Notes: a model not told the origin generated them from the letters alone. A stretch of 64,000 nt of DNA from an uncultured Ruminococcus sp. (GCA_902789345.1 CADANT010000007.1:16719-80718), one strand, 5' to 3'; shown: positions 1-9,530, counted from the stretch's first letter. Program-made: numbers and translations.

Positions 1-420
1 AACATTTACAATTCTGCCTGCTCTCTTTTTCATAAAGTGAGTATATGTATGCTTAATCATATTAAATGTACCCTTTAGGTTTACATTTATAACAGCGTCA
101 AAGTCAGCCTCTTCCATTTTAAGAACAAGCTTGTCCCTAACAATACCTGCATTATTTACAAGAATGTCAATACCGCCAAACTCCTCAATAATTTTTTCTA
201 CTGTTTCCTTTGACTCGTTAAAGTTTGAAACATCACAGTAATAAAGTCCAACCTTTACACCCAGAGCCTCAACCTCTTTTTTAGCGTTTTCGCCCTCTTC
301 CTCTTTACCTACATAAAGAATTGCGATGTTTGCGCCCTGAGAGGCCAATTTCTTTGCTACTGCCAAACCGATGCCTCTTGAAGCACCTGTTACAACTGCT
401 GTTTTATTCTCTAAACTCAT
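1..420 (-). CDS. fabG: 3-oxoacyl-ACP reductase FabG (3' end off window)
   Basis: Reading the minus strand from the ATG at 420 gives 140 codons without a stop before the window edge. The N-terminus has the short-chain dehydrogenase Rossmann motif TGASRGIG and, near residue 90, the NNAGIVRD motif typical of FabG. The enzyme reduces 3-oxoacyl-ACP with NADPH in the first reduction of fatty-acid elongation. It starts 15 nt after the fabD stop in the same operon. The catalytic Ser-Tyr-Lys part lies outside the window, so only the cofactor half can be verified. Confidence 0.93.
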   Translation of the reverse strand, partial: MSLENKTAVVTGASRGIGLAVAKKLASQGANIAILYVGKEEEGENAKKEVEALGVKVGLYYCDVSNFNESKETVEKIIEEFGGIDILVNNAGIVRDKLVLKMEEADFDAVINVNLKGTFNMIKHTYTHFMKKRAGRIVNV

Positions 421-435
421 TTTATTTTCCTCCGA

Positions 436-1338
436 TTATATGCTTAAAGCCTCAAGTGTTTCTTTGTTTTCCACATTAAACACCTTGACCTCTTTATTTA
501 TTTTCTTAATCAGGCCTGCCAGTGTTTTGCCAACGCCAACCTCAATAAATGTATCTACACCTAAATCAATAAGGTTTTCTACTGTCTTTTGCCATTGTAC
601 AGGGCTTTCTACCTGCTTTGTAATAAGCTCCTTGTAGTTGCCGCTGTATGGCTGTGCAGTAACATTGCTGTATATTTCAACAGTAGGTTCATTTAGCTGC
701 TTGTCAGCCAAATACTCACCCAGTCCCTTTGCTGCACTGCTCATAAAAGGAGAGTGGAACGCTCCGCTTACAGCCAGTTTTACCGGCTTACCTTTTTCAG
801 CCTTTACGGCCTCCATTAAAGCCTCTACATTTTCTTCTGTAGTTGCAACAACTGTTTGAATAGGGCTGTTGTAATTTACAGGATATGTTTTGTCAAACCT
901 TGCGGCAATTTCTTCTACCTTTTCCGGAGTAAGCTTCAGCACTGCCACCATAGCGCCCTTATTTTCCTGCGCTGCTTTATCCATAAGCTGTCCGCGCTGA
1001 CAAACAAGTTTAAAAGCGTCTTCGTAGCTTAGCACACCGGCAAAGCCCAGTGCGGCAATTTCTCCCAGCGAAAAGCCTGCCACATAGTCCGGCTTTATAC
1101 CCTTTTCTGCAACGGCAGCTGCTGCGGCAAGGTCGGCAGTAAATACACAAGGTTGTGTGTTTACTGTACGGCTAAGCTCAGCCTTGTCTGCCTCAAAGCA
1201 TTGCGTTGATGTACCCTTGCGAATACTGTCTGCCATATCATATACTGCCTTAGCGGCCGGTGAACAGTCATAAAGCTCTTTGCCCATACCTGTGTACTGA
1301 GCACCCTGTCCTGAAAAAACAAATGCTATTTTACCCAT
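436..1338 (-). CDS. fabD: malonyl-CoA:ACP transacylase FabD
   Basis: 300 aa, the normal length for FabD. It transfers malonyl from CoA to ACP, supplying the extender unit for fatty-acid synthesis. Visible motifs are FSGQGAQ at the N-terminus, the nucleophile elbow GFSLGE near residue 95, and AFHSPFM near residue 197 carrying the catalytic His. The start codon lies inside the 3' end of fabK (13-nt overlap), so the two are translationally coupled. Operon order is fabT-fabH-fabK-fabD-fabG. Confidence 0.95.
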   Translation of the reverse strand: MGKIAFVFSGQGAQYTGMGKELYDCSPAAKAVYDMADSIRKGTSTQCFEADKAELSRTVNTQPCVFTADLAAAAAVAEKGIKPDYVAGFSLGEIAALGFAGVLSYEDAFKLVCQRGQLMDKAAQENKGAMVAVLKLTPEKVEEIAARFDKTYPVNYNSPIQTVVATTEENVEALMEAVKAEKGKPVKLAVSGAFHSPFMSSAAKGLGEYLADKQLNEPTVEIYSNVTAQPYSGNYKELITKQVESPVQWQKTVENLIDLGVDTFIEVGVGKTLAGLIKKINKEVKVFNVENKETLEALSI

Positions 1339-2276
1339 TTATTTGCACCGCCTAACACTTGCTCTGCCTCTGTAAAGATTTCTTCTATAATTTCCTTTGC
1401 AGGCTGTTCCTTTTTAACCATACCTGCTATCTGTCCTGCAAGTACACAGCCGTGTGATGTGTCGCCTTCTCTTGCGGCTTTTCTCAACACGCCTGTACCC
1501 ATTTTTTCAAGCTCTTCGTCAGAAAACTCGCTGCTGTTATACTCGCACTTTGTATATTCTCTTGTAAAGGCATTTTTAATTGAACGAACAGGGTGACCAA
1601 GTCTTTTACCTGTAACTACAGTGTCAATATCCTTTGCCTTTAAAACCTTTTTCTTGTATTCAGGGCTAATGGTACATTCCTGGGCAACCAAAAAGCGTGT
1701 TCCAAGCTGAACACCCTGTGCGCCAAGCATAAATGCGGCAGCTACTCCTCTGCCGTCTGCAATACCGCCGGCAGCAATAACAGGAATTGTAACAGCGTCG
1801 CATACCTGTGGCACAAGCGCCATTGTTGTAATGTCACCAACATGACCGCCGGATTCGCCGCCCTCTGCTATAACTGCAAAAGCACCGTTTCTCTGTGCCA
1901 TTTTAGCCAATGTAACAGACGGTGTTACAGGAATAACCTTAATGCCTGCCTCCAGCCACATCTCCATAAATCTTGCAGGATTACCTGCGCCTGTAGTTAC
2001 TACAGGAATCTTTTCTTCTGCTACAACCTTTGCTGTTTCTTCAACAAAAGGGCTCATAAGCATAATATTTACGCCAAAAGGCTTGTCTGTAAGTTCCTTA
2101 CACTTTTTAATTTCAGCTCTAAGCTGGTCGCCGTTAGAATTCATAGCGGCAATAATGCCAAGTCCGCCTGCGTTGCTGACGCCTGCTGCCAAAGAGGCAT
2201 CGGCTACCCAAGCCATACCACCCTGAAAAATAGGGTATTTAATACCTAGTTGTTCATTAATAGGAGTACTAATCAT
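1326..2276 (-). CDS. fabK: enoyl-ACP reductase II FabK (FMN-dependent)
   Basis: 316 aa TIM-barrel flavoprotein that reduces the enoyl-ACP double bond in the last step of elongation. It replaces FabI and is typical of streptococci and clostridia. Motifs include YPIFQGGMAWVAD at the N-terminus, TTGAGNP, GGESGGHVG and AAGGIADGRG (flavin phosphate binding). An ATG 18 nt further upstream is less likely, because its first codons (ATGAAAGGA) form the Shine-Dalgarno sequence for the ATG at 2276. A FabK enzyme is generally associated with resistance to FabI-directed inhibitors such as triclosan (family knowledge, not shown here). Confidence 0.94.
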   Translation of the reverse strand: MISTPINEQLGIKYPIFQGGMAWVADASLAAGVSNAGGLGIIAAMNSNGDQLRAEIKKCKELTDKPFGVNIMLMSPFVEETAKVVAEEKIPVVTTGAGNPARFMEMWLEAGIKVIPVTPSVTLAKMAQRNGAFAVIAEGGESGGHVGDITTMALVPQVCDAVTIPVIAAGGIADGRGVAAAFMLGAQGVQLGTRFLVAQECTISPEYKKKVLKAKDIDTVVTGKRLGHPVRSIKNAFTREYTKCEYNSSEFSDEELEKMGTGVLRKAAREGDTSHGCVLAGQIAGMVKKEQPAKEIIEEIFTEAEQVLGGANKWVK

Positions 2277-2358
2277 ATATGTAGTTCCTTTCATTTTCTA
2301 TAATTTATTTTTTACTGATAAATGTACATAAATAATAAGGCTTTTGCATAAAATGCAA

Positions 2359-3321
2359 TTAGTCCTTGTCCCAGGTAATTACACAGCTGCCTGTTGTAAG
2401 GCCTGAACCAAAGGCACAGAACACTATGTTGTCACCCTTTTTAAACATATGCTTTTTTGCACATTCTGCAAGTGCTATAGCACAGCTGCCGCCGGAGGTG
2501 TTGCCGTATTCAGAAATTGTTCTGATGTACTTTTCACTCGGAATATTCAGCTTGTCTACGGCAGTTTCAATAATTCTTATATTAGCCTGGTGCGGTATTA
2601 CCCAGTCAATGTCCTCCTGTGTAAGACCTGCCTCTTTAATAGCTTTTTTAATTCCTCTAACCATTGAAGTTACAGCAAACTTGTAAACCTCAGGTCCGTT
2701 CATATACAGGTAAGGGTGTTCTGATTCGTGATTATAGAACGGTGATGTGTTTTCGCCTCTTGGACACTTTAAAACATCGGTATCGCCCTTAGCGTTAATT
2801 TCAATATATTTCAGTCCGTCACCCTTGCTTAGTACAGCAGCACCACCGCCATCGCCAAACAGTACGCAGGTAGCACGGTCTTTCCAGTTTATGATATTTG
2901 ACAAATTATCAAGGGCAACTACAAGCACCTTGTCAACTCTGTTTCTTGCAAAAAAGCCGTCTGCAACATCCATTGCATATATAAAGCCCGAACAAGCGGC
3001 ATTTACATCAAAAGCCGGACAGCTTGCACCTATTTCCTTTTGAATTACACAAGCCTGTGAAGGAGTAATATATTCGCCCCTAAGTGTGGCGCAGATAATA
3101 AGGTCAAGCTCACTTGCAGTAACGCCTGCGTCCTCCAATGCTTCATTAGCTGCTTTTACACACAGCTCTGTCATAGTTTCGTCTTTACAAATATGACGCC
3201 TTTTAATACCTGTTCTGGAAGAAATCCATTCGTCGTTGGTTTCTACCATGGTAGAAAGCTCATCATTTGTTAAAACATACTCAGGTACAGCCTTTCCCGT
3301 ACCGATAATACTAAAGCTCAT
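2359..3321 (-). CDS. fabH: 3-oxoacyl-ACP synthase III FabH
   Basis: 320 aa ketoacyl synthase III that starts fatty-acid synthesis by condensing acetyl-CoA or a branched acyl-CoA with malonyl-ACP. The catalytic Cys is in VNAACSGF (about residue 110), the His in WVIPHQAN (about 244) and the Asn in YGNTSGGS (about 274). A start at MSFSIIGTG matches family N-termini, and an AAGGAAAC ribosome binding site precedes it. No acyl carrier protein gene lies between fabH and fabK, where many clostridia carry acpP. Confidence 0.95.
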   Translation of the reverse strand: MSFSIIGTGKAVPEYVLTNDELSTMVETNDEWISSRTGIKRRHICKDETMTELCVKAANEALEDAGVTASELDLIICATLRGEYITPSQACVIQKEIGASCPAFDVNAACSGFIYAMDVADGFFARNRVDKVLVVALDNLSNIINWKDRATCVLFGDGGGAAVLSKGDGLKYIEINAKGDTDVLKCPRGENTSPFYNHESEHPYLYMNGPEVYKFAVTSMVRGIKKAIKEAGLTQEDIDWVIPHQANIRIIETAVDKLNIPSEKYIRTISEYGNTSGGSCAIALAECAKKHMFKKGDNIVFCAFGSGLTTGSCVITWDKD

Positions 3322-3349
3322 TTTATTGTTTCCTTTCAGTTTATAAAGC

Positions 3350-3841
3350 TTACGCAGAATTTTTCAGCCCTGCTCTGTTAAAGGGACTTCTATTAATTTT
3401 ACTAAGCAAGAAGCTGTTCATTCTCTCTACACAGCCCACCAAAGTACATTTTTCGTTTTCGTTCATATCGCGCAGAATATCCTGTGCCATATTTTTTCTG
3501 AACCGTTTATGTATTCTGTCGGCGTGTCTGCCCTTTTCCGTTAAATTAACGTATACCTGTCTGCCGTCTGTTTTACTTTTGTGACGGGCAACATAGCCTT
3601 TTTTCTCAAGTCTGTTTACTGCTATGGTAACTGACGATGGGGTTATCATAAGCTCTGCGGCAATGTCCCCTACCATTTTTCCGGTAACAGGACTTTTGTT
3701 AATAACCTCCAGCATATTAAGCTCACTTACAGACAAATTAAAACGCCTTGAGCTGTTAAACATATTTTGCTCAATGCGGTTAATCAATATGTAGCTGTCA
3801 GACAAAGCATCGTTAAATTTTTTACAATAAAAATCCTCCAT
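3350..3841 (-). CDS. fabT: MarR-family regulator, FabT-like
   Basis: 163 aa winged-helix protein whose position as first gene of the fab operon identifies it as FabT, the repressor of fatty-acid synthesis in Gram-positive bacteria. The MarR signature spans about residues 60-115 (DIAAELMITPSSVTIAVNRL, then the wing with DGRQVYVNLTEKG). I chose the ATG at 3841, which follows a perfect GGAGGAAGT ribosome binding site; an ATG 63 nt upstream has none. It probably represses its own operon through a site overlapping the promoter just upstream. Confidence 0.85.
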   Translation of the reverse strand: MEDFYCKKFNDALSDSYILINRIEQNMFNSSRRFNLSVSELNMLEVINKSPVTGKMVGDIAAELMITPSSVTIAVNRLEKKGYVARHKSKTDGRQVYVNLTEKGRHADRIHKRFRKNMAQDILRDMNENEKCTLVGCVERMNSFLLSKINRSPFNRAGLKNSA

Positions 3842-3920
3842 ACTTCCTCCACTGTCTCCATAGTTTGTAAGCCGAATAATGTTGAATAATTTACATATAC
3901 GCACAACAAGCCATTGTAAA

Positions 3921-3969
3921 TTATTTTGATTACCTAACTAATTTTATTACCTGCAAATGCTTTTGTCAA
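3921..3969 (-). promoter_or_regulatory. promoter of the fab operon with candidate FabT operator
   Basis: On the minus strand a TTGACA box (3964-3969), a 17-nt spacer and TAAAAT (3941-3946) form a near-consensus sigma-A promoter for fabT-fabH-fabK-fabD-fabG. The region at and just after the -10 box contains GTTAGGTAATCAAAATAAT, and GGTAAT also occurs within the spacer. The part around TAATCAAA resembles known FabT sites (TTTGATTATCAAA type), but the palindrome is imperfect, so the operator call is tentative. Confidence 0.6.
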
Positions 3970-4060
3970 TATTTATTCAGCACAGTTCATTATAATTTAA
4001 CTATTATATAATTATTACATAAAATAACTGTGTAATTTGTTAAAATATGCAAGCTGTCTT

Positions 4061-4399
4061 TTAACTGCATAAATCTTCCAAAAGCTTACGCAGTTCCTCC
4101 TTGTCATTTACCTGAATCCCCTCTTTTAGGTTAGCTCTGTCCTTTTCCGGCAGAGCCTTAACATAACGCTGTGTTACCTTTATGGGCTTACTGCTGTCAC
4201 TGTAAAATACCGCAACCACGCCGTCGTACTCTCTGACAACATATGTGCGGTATTTTGTTGTTTGCTCTGTTGCAGGCTGTGTGACATTCTCTGCCGATGC
4301 ACTGTCGCTTCTTTCACAGCTGAAAAAGGTTGCGGCAACAGCGGCAAGCATAAATAAAATAAATGCTATTGCTATAAATGCGTTTAATCTTCTGCTCAA
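4061..4399 (-). CDS. BofC-like membrane-anchored protein
   Basis: 112 aa: one N-terminal membrane segment (about residues 6-26), a short polar linker, then a C-terminal domain containing TYVVREYDGVVAVF and ending in a helical KEELRKLLEDL segment. This matches the BofC C-terminal-like domain found in many clostridial small proteins. BofC is a forespore protein acting on intermembrane signalling in Bacillus. I favour the TTG at 4399, preceded by AAGGGTG, over an ATG 45 nt upstream with no ribosome binding site. The family call is from pattern recognition; the function is inferred. Confidence 0.6.
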   Translation of the reverse strand: MSRRLNAFIAIAFILFMLAAVAATFFSCERSDSASAENVTQPATEQTTKYRTYVVREYDGVVAVFYSDSSKPIKVTQRYVKALPEKDRANLKEGIQVNDKEELRKLLEDLCS

Positions 4400-4444
4400 A
4401 ATAATCACCCTTGTTTTCTGTTTTACAAGAGTTATTATAACCAC

Positions 4445-4780
4445 AAACTGTATATTTATTATATATTAATGTAGGTAATTTCATTTTTACCTGAATTAAC
4501 CACCTTGTTACAGCCAACAATATAAGGAGAACAGGCGGTAAATATTTTACAGAAGCAGACTGCCGGCAAAAACCGTTCTTATATTTTATGGTTTTATTAT
4601 AAAAAACGGCAACTTAACTACTCATTTTGCAAGATAATTATAAATTTACAAATTTTTTATTAATTCATCAAAAAAACATTCCTTTTTTTAAAGGTAAATG
4701 ATATAATGGTAAAGGTTATATTCATATTTATACGCATAAATTGTCTAATCATATATACTTTAACGGAGGTTTGATTTTTT
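4445..4780. other. intergenic region between divergent bofC-like gene and pbp1A
   Basis: About 335 bp of AT-rich DNA between divergent genes. It holds a TATAAT (4702-4707) reading toward the penicillin-binding protein, with only a weak -35, and the AACGGAGGT ribosome binding site near 4761. On the minus strand another TATAAT lies close to the bofC-like gene. No ORF, RNA or clear operator was seen. Confidence 0.4.
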
Positions 4781-7255
4781 ATGGGCAAAATAAAAAACCA
4801 ATATAACAACCGGGTTACCCCCGGAAGTGTAGCGGTGTCCGGCACAAAAGGCTTTTTTGCCTTGCTGTGGAAGGCTATTTCTACAGTACTAATGGTACTG
4901 GTAATTTCCGGCGGTATTGTGACTGTAGCAATGTGCATTTATTTGTACAGTCTGGCGTCACAGCCAACAGGAATAAACCTTGCCAGTGAAAAGCTGCAGC
5001 AAACATCGTTCCTTTATATTTACAACGACGACAACAAGCCTGTAGAATACCAGCGACTGCACGGCAGTGAAAACAGAGTATGGGTTTCGCTTGATAAAAT
5101 ACCTAAAGCAATGGCTGACGCACAGATAGCCATTGAGGATAAACGTTATTACGAGCATTCAGGTGTTGACTGGGTAAGAACAGCCGGTGCTATAGTAAAC
5201 CTTGGTTCTGAATCAAGCTACGGTGGTTCAACAATAACCCAACAGCTTATTAAAAACATTACAGGCGACAACGAGGTTAGTATTACCCGTAAGCTTACAG
5301 AAATTTTTAAGGCGCTGAACCTTGAAAAAGAGTACACAAAAGACGAAATTTTGGAAGCTTACCTTAACATAGTAAACTACGGCAGTGGCTGCCAGGGTGT
5401 GCAGGCGGCTGCAAACCTTTACTTTGCTAAGGATATAAACGAGTGCAGCGTAGCCGAATGTGCTGCCATTGCAGGTATTACACAAAACCCTGCCGCTTAC
5501 AACCCTTTGATTTACCCTGAAGATAACAAAAAGCGTCGTGACACTGTAATTGACGCAATGTACGACCAGGGTATGCTGACAAAGGACGAATATGACCAAG
5601 CTAAAAAAGAGTCTGCAACTCTGAAATTTGTAGGCTATGAAAACAATAAAAAAGAGCAGGAAAACGAAGCTAAAAAAGAAAAGTACGGCGACGACTATCT
5701 TTCAAACTGGTATGTTGAGGCTGCACTAAGAGATTTGCAGGACGAGCTTGCAAAAGAGCTTAACATAAGCAGTGAAACAGCCTCCAACAAAATCTACTCA
5801 GGCGGCTTGAAAATATATCTTGCTATGGATTTGGAATTCCAACAGTACTGCGAAAAATATATTCAGGATGTGTCTACTCCTTATGACCCAAACTGTGAGC
5901 TTGCTGTAGTAATGACAGACCTACAGGGCAGAGTTTTGGCAACAGTAGGCGGCAGAGAAAAGAAGAGTCAAATGTTCGTATGGGACAGAGCAAATGTGGC
6001 TGAGTTACAGCCGGGTTCTGCTATTAAGCCTCTTATAGTTTATCCGTTAGCAATAGAAAAGGATAAATACAACTACTCATCAATGGTTAAAGACCAGCCT
6101 ATTGACGATTGGCGTCAAGACAGCAACGGCAACTGGATATCAGGTCCTGACAATGTTTACGGCTCATACTTAGGTGAAATAACCTTGCCGGACGCTATAG
6201 AGCGTTCTTCAAACGCAACAGCCGCACAAACAATGGAGCTTGTAGGCCCTAAAAATGCTTACAATCAGGCAATTAATAAAATGTACTTCCGCCATCTGTC
6301 AACAGAGGACGCAAACAACCTTGGTGCTTTGTCACTGGGTGGTTTAAACGGCGGTGTTACAGTAAGAGAAATGGCAACAGCCTACCAATATATGGGCAAC
6401 GGCGGTAAGGTATACGACTCCTACACATATTATTATGTAGAAGACGCATCCGGCAATGTTATTATTGACCACCGTGACCAAATTCCTACACAGGCCTATT
6501 CTTCACAAACAGCAACTATAATGAACAGAGAGCTAAACTACAACGTAGTTCATAATAACCCTGCTCATACAAGTGCCGGTGAAGCAAAGATTTCCGGTTG
6601 GGATATTTTGGGTAAAACAGGTACAACCGACGGCGGTAAGGACCACTGGTTCTGCGGATTGTCACCATATGCTACCTGTGCAGTATGGACGGGCTATGAC
6701 ACACCGTCATCACTGTCACAGTCAAGCTTCTCGGTAGCCGTTAATATTTTCCATGACCTTATGGAAAAATATTTAGCTGACAAAAAGTCAAAGGAATATA
6801 CATTGGACGACACTCTTGAAGAGCACGAATACTGTGCAAGTACAGGCTTGCTGGCAGGCTCATACTGCTCAACAACCTTTACAGGCTACTACAAGAAGGA
6901 TCATGTTCCTGAGTATTGCTCAGGCTACCACACTAACTACAATTACAGTGGCTACAGCTCAGAAAGCTACAACAATTACTCAAACAGCTACAGTGATTAT
7001 AACGATGATGATTACAGCAGCGACAGCTCAAGCAGTGATTCATCAGACGACTATTCAGCAGAAGATAATTCCGACGACAATACATCAGACACAAATACCT
7101 CCGACGGAGATACCTACGGTGGTGATACATCGGGCGGCGATACTTCCGGCGGTGGCGATACCTCCGGCGGCGGTGATTCAGACAGTGACAATTCCGGTGG
7201 CGATACCTCCGGCGGCGGTGATTCAGGCGGCGACACGGTGGTAGTGGCACAATAA
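4781..7255 (+). CDS. class A penicillin-binding protein (PBP1A-type)
   Basis: 824 aa bifunctional peptidoglycan synthase. It has an N-terminal cytosolic stretch and one membrane anchor (about residues 28-57). The GT51 glycosyltransferase domain has EDKRYYEH with the catalytic Glu near 119 and GGSTITQQL. The transpeptidase domain has SxxK in PGSAIKP (about 412), SSN (about 476) and KTGT (about 611). From about residue 730 the protein ends in a low-complexity Ser/Asp/Tyr tail followed by DTSGGGD-type Gly/Ser/Asp repeats, probably an exposed flexible wall tail. A GGAGG ribosome binding site precedes the ATG. Confidence 0.95.
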   Translation: MGKIKNQYNNRVTPGSVAVSGTKGFFALLWKAISTVLMVLVISGGIVTVAMCIYLYSLASQPTGINLASEKLQQTSFLYIYNDDNKPVEYQRLHGSENRVWVSLDKIPKAMADAQIAIEDKRYYEHSGVDWVRTAGAIVNLGSESSYGGSTITQQLIKNITGDNEVSITRKLTEIFKALNLEKEYTKDEILEAYLNIVNYGSGCQGVQAAANLYFAKDINECSVAECAAIAGITQNPAAYNPLIYPEDNKKRRDTVIDAMYDQGMLTKDEYDQAKKESATLKFVGYENNKKEQENEAKKEKYGDDYLSNWYVEAALRDLQDELAKELNISSETASNKIYSGGLKIYLAMDLEFQQYCEKYIQDVSTPYDPNCELAVVMTDLQGRVLATVGGREKKSQMFVWDRANVAELQPGSAIKPLIVYPLAIEKDKYNYSSMVKDQPIDDWRQDSNGNWISGPDNVYGSYLGEITLPDAIERSSNATAAQTMELVGPKNAYNQAINKMYFRHLSTEDANNLGALSLGGLNGGVTVREMATAYQYMGNGGKVYDSYTYYYVEDASGNVIIDHRDQIPTQAYSSQTATIMNRELNYNVVHNNPAHTSAGEAKISGWDILGKTGTTDGGKDHWFCGLSPYATCAVWTGYDTPSSLSQSSFSVAVNIFHDLMEKYLADKKSKEYTLDDTLEEHEYCASTGLLAGSYCSTTFTGYYKKDHVPEYCSGYHTNYNYSGYSSESYNNYSNSYSDYNDDDYSSDSSSSDSSDDYSAEDNSDDNTSDTNTSDGDTYGGDTSGGDTSGGGDTSGGGDSDSDNSGGDTSGGGDSGGDTVVVAQ

Positions 7256-7289
7256 GCGTAAAAGGCTTGATAAAAACTGATTACTTTTT

Positions 7290-7322
7290 ACTTTGCAGCC
7301 GGCATACGCTTGGCTGCAAAGT
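7290..7322 (+). terminator. hairpin after pbp gene, possible terminator
   Basis: ACTTTGCAGCC (7290-7300) and GGCTGCAAAGT (7312-7322) form an 11-bp perfect stem with an 11-nt loop. No real T-run follows, so termination would be weak; it may act as an attenuator between pbp and hom. Confidence 0.45.
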
Positions 7323-7378
7323 TGACTTTATAAGCAAAATAATTTATTATTAATATATTAATTTTAGAGAGGTGCAAA

Positions 7379-8608
7379 ATGATACAGGTTGCAATACTAG
7401 GACACGGCGTAGTAGGCTCAGGTGTAGCTGAAATACTTTTGACACACAAAGAAAGTCTACAAAAAAAGGTTCATGAGGAAATTAGCATTAAGAAAATTTT
7501 GGATTTAAGAGATTTTCCGGGACTTTCATACTCTGACAAGTTTACAAAAAACTTTGAGGATATTGTAAACGATGACGAAATTAAGGTTGTTGCCGAGGTT
7601 ATGGGCGGAGTAAACCCTGCTTTTGACTTTGTTAAGCGCTGCTTAGAAGCTAACAAAAGCGTAGTAACCTCAAACAAGGAACTTGTAGCAAAAAAAGGCG
7701 CTCAACTGCTTGCTATAGCTAAAGAGCACAATGTAAACTTTTTATTTGAAGCAAGCGTAGGCGGCGGTATTCCTATTATAAGACCGCTTAACAACTGTCT
7801 TGTAGCAAATGATGTTGATGAAATAGCAGGTATTCTTAACGGTACAACAAACTTTATTTTGACAAAGATGATTACAGAGTCTATGTCCTTTAAAGACGCT
7901 TTAAAGCTGGCTCAGGAGCTTGGCTATGCAGAGCGTGACCCATCTGCTGATGTTGAAGGACACGACGCCTGCAGAAAAATATGCATACTTGCTTCACTTG
8001 CTTTTGGCAAGCATGTTTACCCGGACAACATACATACAGAGGGTATAACAAACATATCTCTTGAAGATGTTGCATACGCTAACCGTTGGGGCGGCGTTAT
8101 TAAGCTTATTGGAGATGTAAAAAACACAGGCAACGGTATGCTTGATATTTTCGTAGCTCCTATGCTTATAAGCGAAGACAGTCAGCTTTCCAGCATTGAC
8201 GATGTTTTCAACGGTATTCTTGTTCGTGGTGACGCAACCGGCGATGTTGTATTCTACGGTAAGGGCGCCGGCAAGCTGCCTACAGCAAGCGCCGTAGTAG
8301 CCGACATTGTAGACTGCATTAAGCATCTTAATGCAAGAAAATACCTGTTCTGGAGCGACTGTGACGGCAGCAATGTATTGCCTTATGACGAAAGCGTAAG
8401 CGCTATGTATGTAAGGGCAAACGGCAGTATAAAAACTGCACAGTCTGTATTTAACAAAATCACACAGCTTCACCGTGAAAATGCTCCTGAAAATGAAATT
8501 GCGTTTACTACAAACGAAATGAAGATTAAGGAATTTAATGAAAAAATTAAGGAACTAAAAGAAAACGGTGTAGAGGTTCTTAACACTATTAGAATAGGTG
8601 ATCTATAA
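7379..8608 (+). CDS. hom: homoserine dehydrogenase
   Basis: 409 aa NAD(P)-dependent enzyme that reduces aspartate semialdehyde to homoserine, the branch point to threonine and methionine. Motifs: GHGVVGSGVAE (nucleotide binding, about residue 8), SNKELVA, GILNGTTNFIL (about 148) and ERDPSADVEGHDA (about 185-200, catalytic Asp region). The last 85 residues form a C-terminal regulatory ACT-like region. The stop overlaps the thrB start by one base (TAATG), so the pair is co-translated. A GAGAGGTG ribosome binding site precedes the ATG. Confidence 0.95.
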   Translation: MIQVAILGHGVVGSGVAEILLTHKESLQKKVHEEISIKKILDLRDFPGLSYSDKFTKNFEDIVNDDEIKVVAEVMGGVNPAFDFVKRCLEANKSVVTSNKELVAKKGAQLLAIAKEHNVNFLFEASVGGGIPIIRPLNNCLVANDVDEIAGILNGTTNFILTKMITESMSFKDALKLAQELGYAERDPSADVEGHDACRKICILASLAFGKHVYPDNIHTEGITNISLEDVAYANRWGGVIKLIGDVKNTGNGMLDIFVAPMLISEDSQLSSIDDVFNGILVRGDATGDVVFYGKGAGKLPTASAVVADIVDCIKHLNARKYLFWSDCDGSNVLPYDESVSAMYVRANGSIKTAQSVFNKITQLHRENAPENEIAFTTNEMKIKEFNEKIKELKENGVEVLNTIRIGDL

Positions 8609-9504
8609 TGATAAGAATTCAAATACCGGCAACAAGCGCTAACCTAGGCTCAGGCTTTGACAGTCTGGGCGTTGCTTTAACTATGTATAATCAGGTTTGG
8701 ATGGAGGTTTCGGACGAAACCGTAATAACATCAAAGGACGATATAAAAATTCCTACTGATAAAAGCAACCTTATATACTGGTCTGCCGAACACCTTTACA
8801 AGGAATGCGGAAAAAAGCTGCCGGGACTAAAGATAATTCAGGAAAACAATATTCCTATGACAAGGGGCTTGGGCAGCAGCTCTGCCTGTATTGTAGCAGG
8901 TTTGGTAGGCGCAAACAGATTTTTGGGGAACCCTCTTACTGACAAAGACCTTATAAATCTTGCATCACAAATTGAGGGGCACCCTGACAACACCACGCCG
9001 GCTATTATGGGCGGTTTGGTAACATCGGCAATAGACGGCGACAAAGTGTACAGTGTAAGCGTACCTGTTGCAAGCAATATCCGCTTTGGTGTTTTTATAC
9101 CGCCTTTTGAGCTAAGCACAGAGTATGCCCGTGGTGTATTGCCTGACACTTACACAAAAGAGCAGGCTGTTTTTAACCTGTCACGCTCGTCGCTTATGAC
9201 CTCATCGCTGTTTTCGGGCAGCCTTGAAAACCTAAGAGTAGCCGTACAGGACCAGCTTCACCAACCTTACAGAAAGCACCTTATAAAGGGCATAGACACT
9301 GTATTTAGAATAAGCTATGAGCTTGGTTCATACGGAACATATATAAGCGGTGCAGGACCTACAATAATAGCTATAATTGACGACAAGCACGCAAACGACT
9401 TTTCCACACATGCAATTACCTCTCTTGAGGACAAGGGCTTTACAGGATGGCAGTTTGTTATGCTAAGTGCTGACAGCGAAGGTGCCAAAATTATTCTTGA
9501 CTAG
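8608..9504 (+). CDS. thrB: homoserine kinase
   Basis: 298 aa GHMP kinase that phosphorylates homoserine on the way to threonine. Motifs: IPATSANLGSGFDSLGVAL at the N-terminus, the ATP-binding MTRGLGSSSACIV (about residue 87) and the C-terminal GTYISGAGPTI (about 245). Overlaps hom by one base. Threonine synthase (thrC) is not next to it in this window. Confidence 0.95.
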   Translation: MIRIQIPATSANLGSGFDSLGVALTMYNQVWMEVSDETVITSKDDIKIPTDKSNLIYWSAEHLYKECGKKLPGLKIIQENNIPMTRGLGSSSACIVAGLVGANRFLGNPLTDKDLINLASQIEGHPDNTTPAIMGGLVTSAIDGDKVYSVSVPVASNIRFGVFIPPFELSTEYARGVLPDTYTKEQAVFNLSRSSLMTSSLFSGSLENLRVAVQDQLHQPYRKHLIKGIDTVFRISYELGSYGTYISGAGPTIIAIIDDKHANDFSTHAITSLEDKGFTGWQFVMLSADSEGAKIILD

Positions 9505-9530
9505 CTGTTTACAATTTATTAATTTATGCA

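Noticed and set aside
6816..7244. Long plus-strand ORF rich in Thr and Ile overlapping the pbp 3' end
   Set aside because: An out-of-frame shadow of the repetitive Ser/Asp/Gly tail.
7323..7378. T-box upstream of hom
   Set aside because: Only about 55 nt between the hairpin and the start; no T-box sequence (TGGNACCGCG type).
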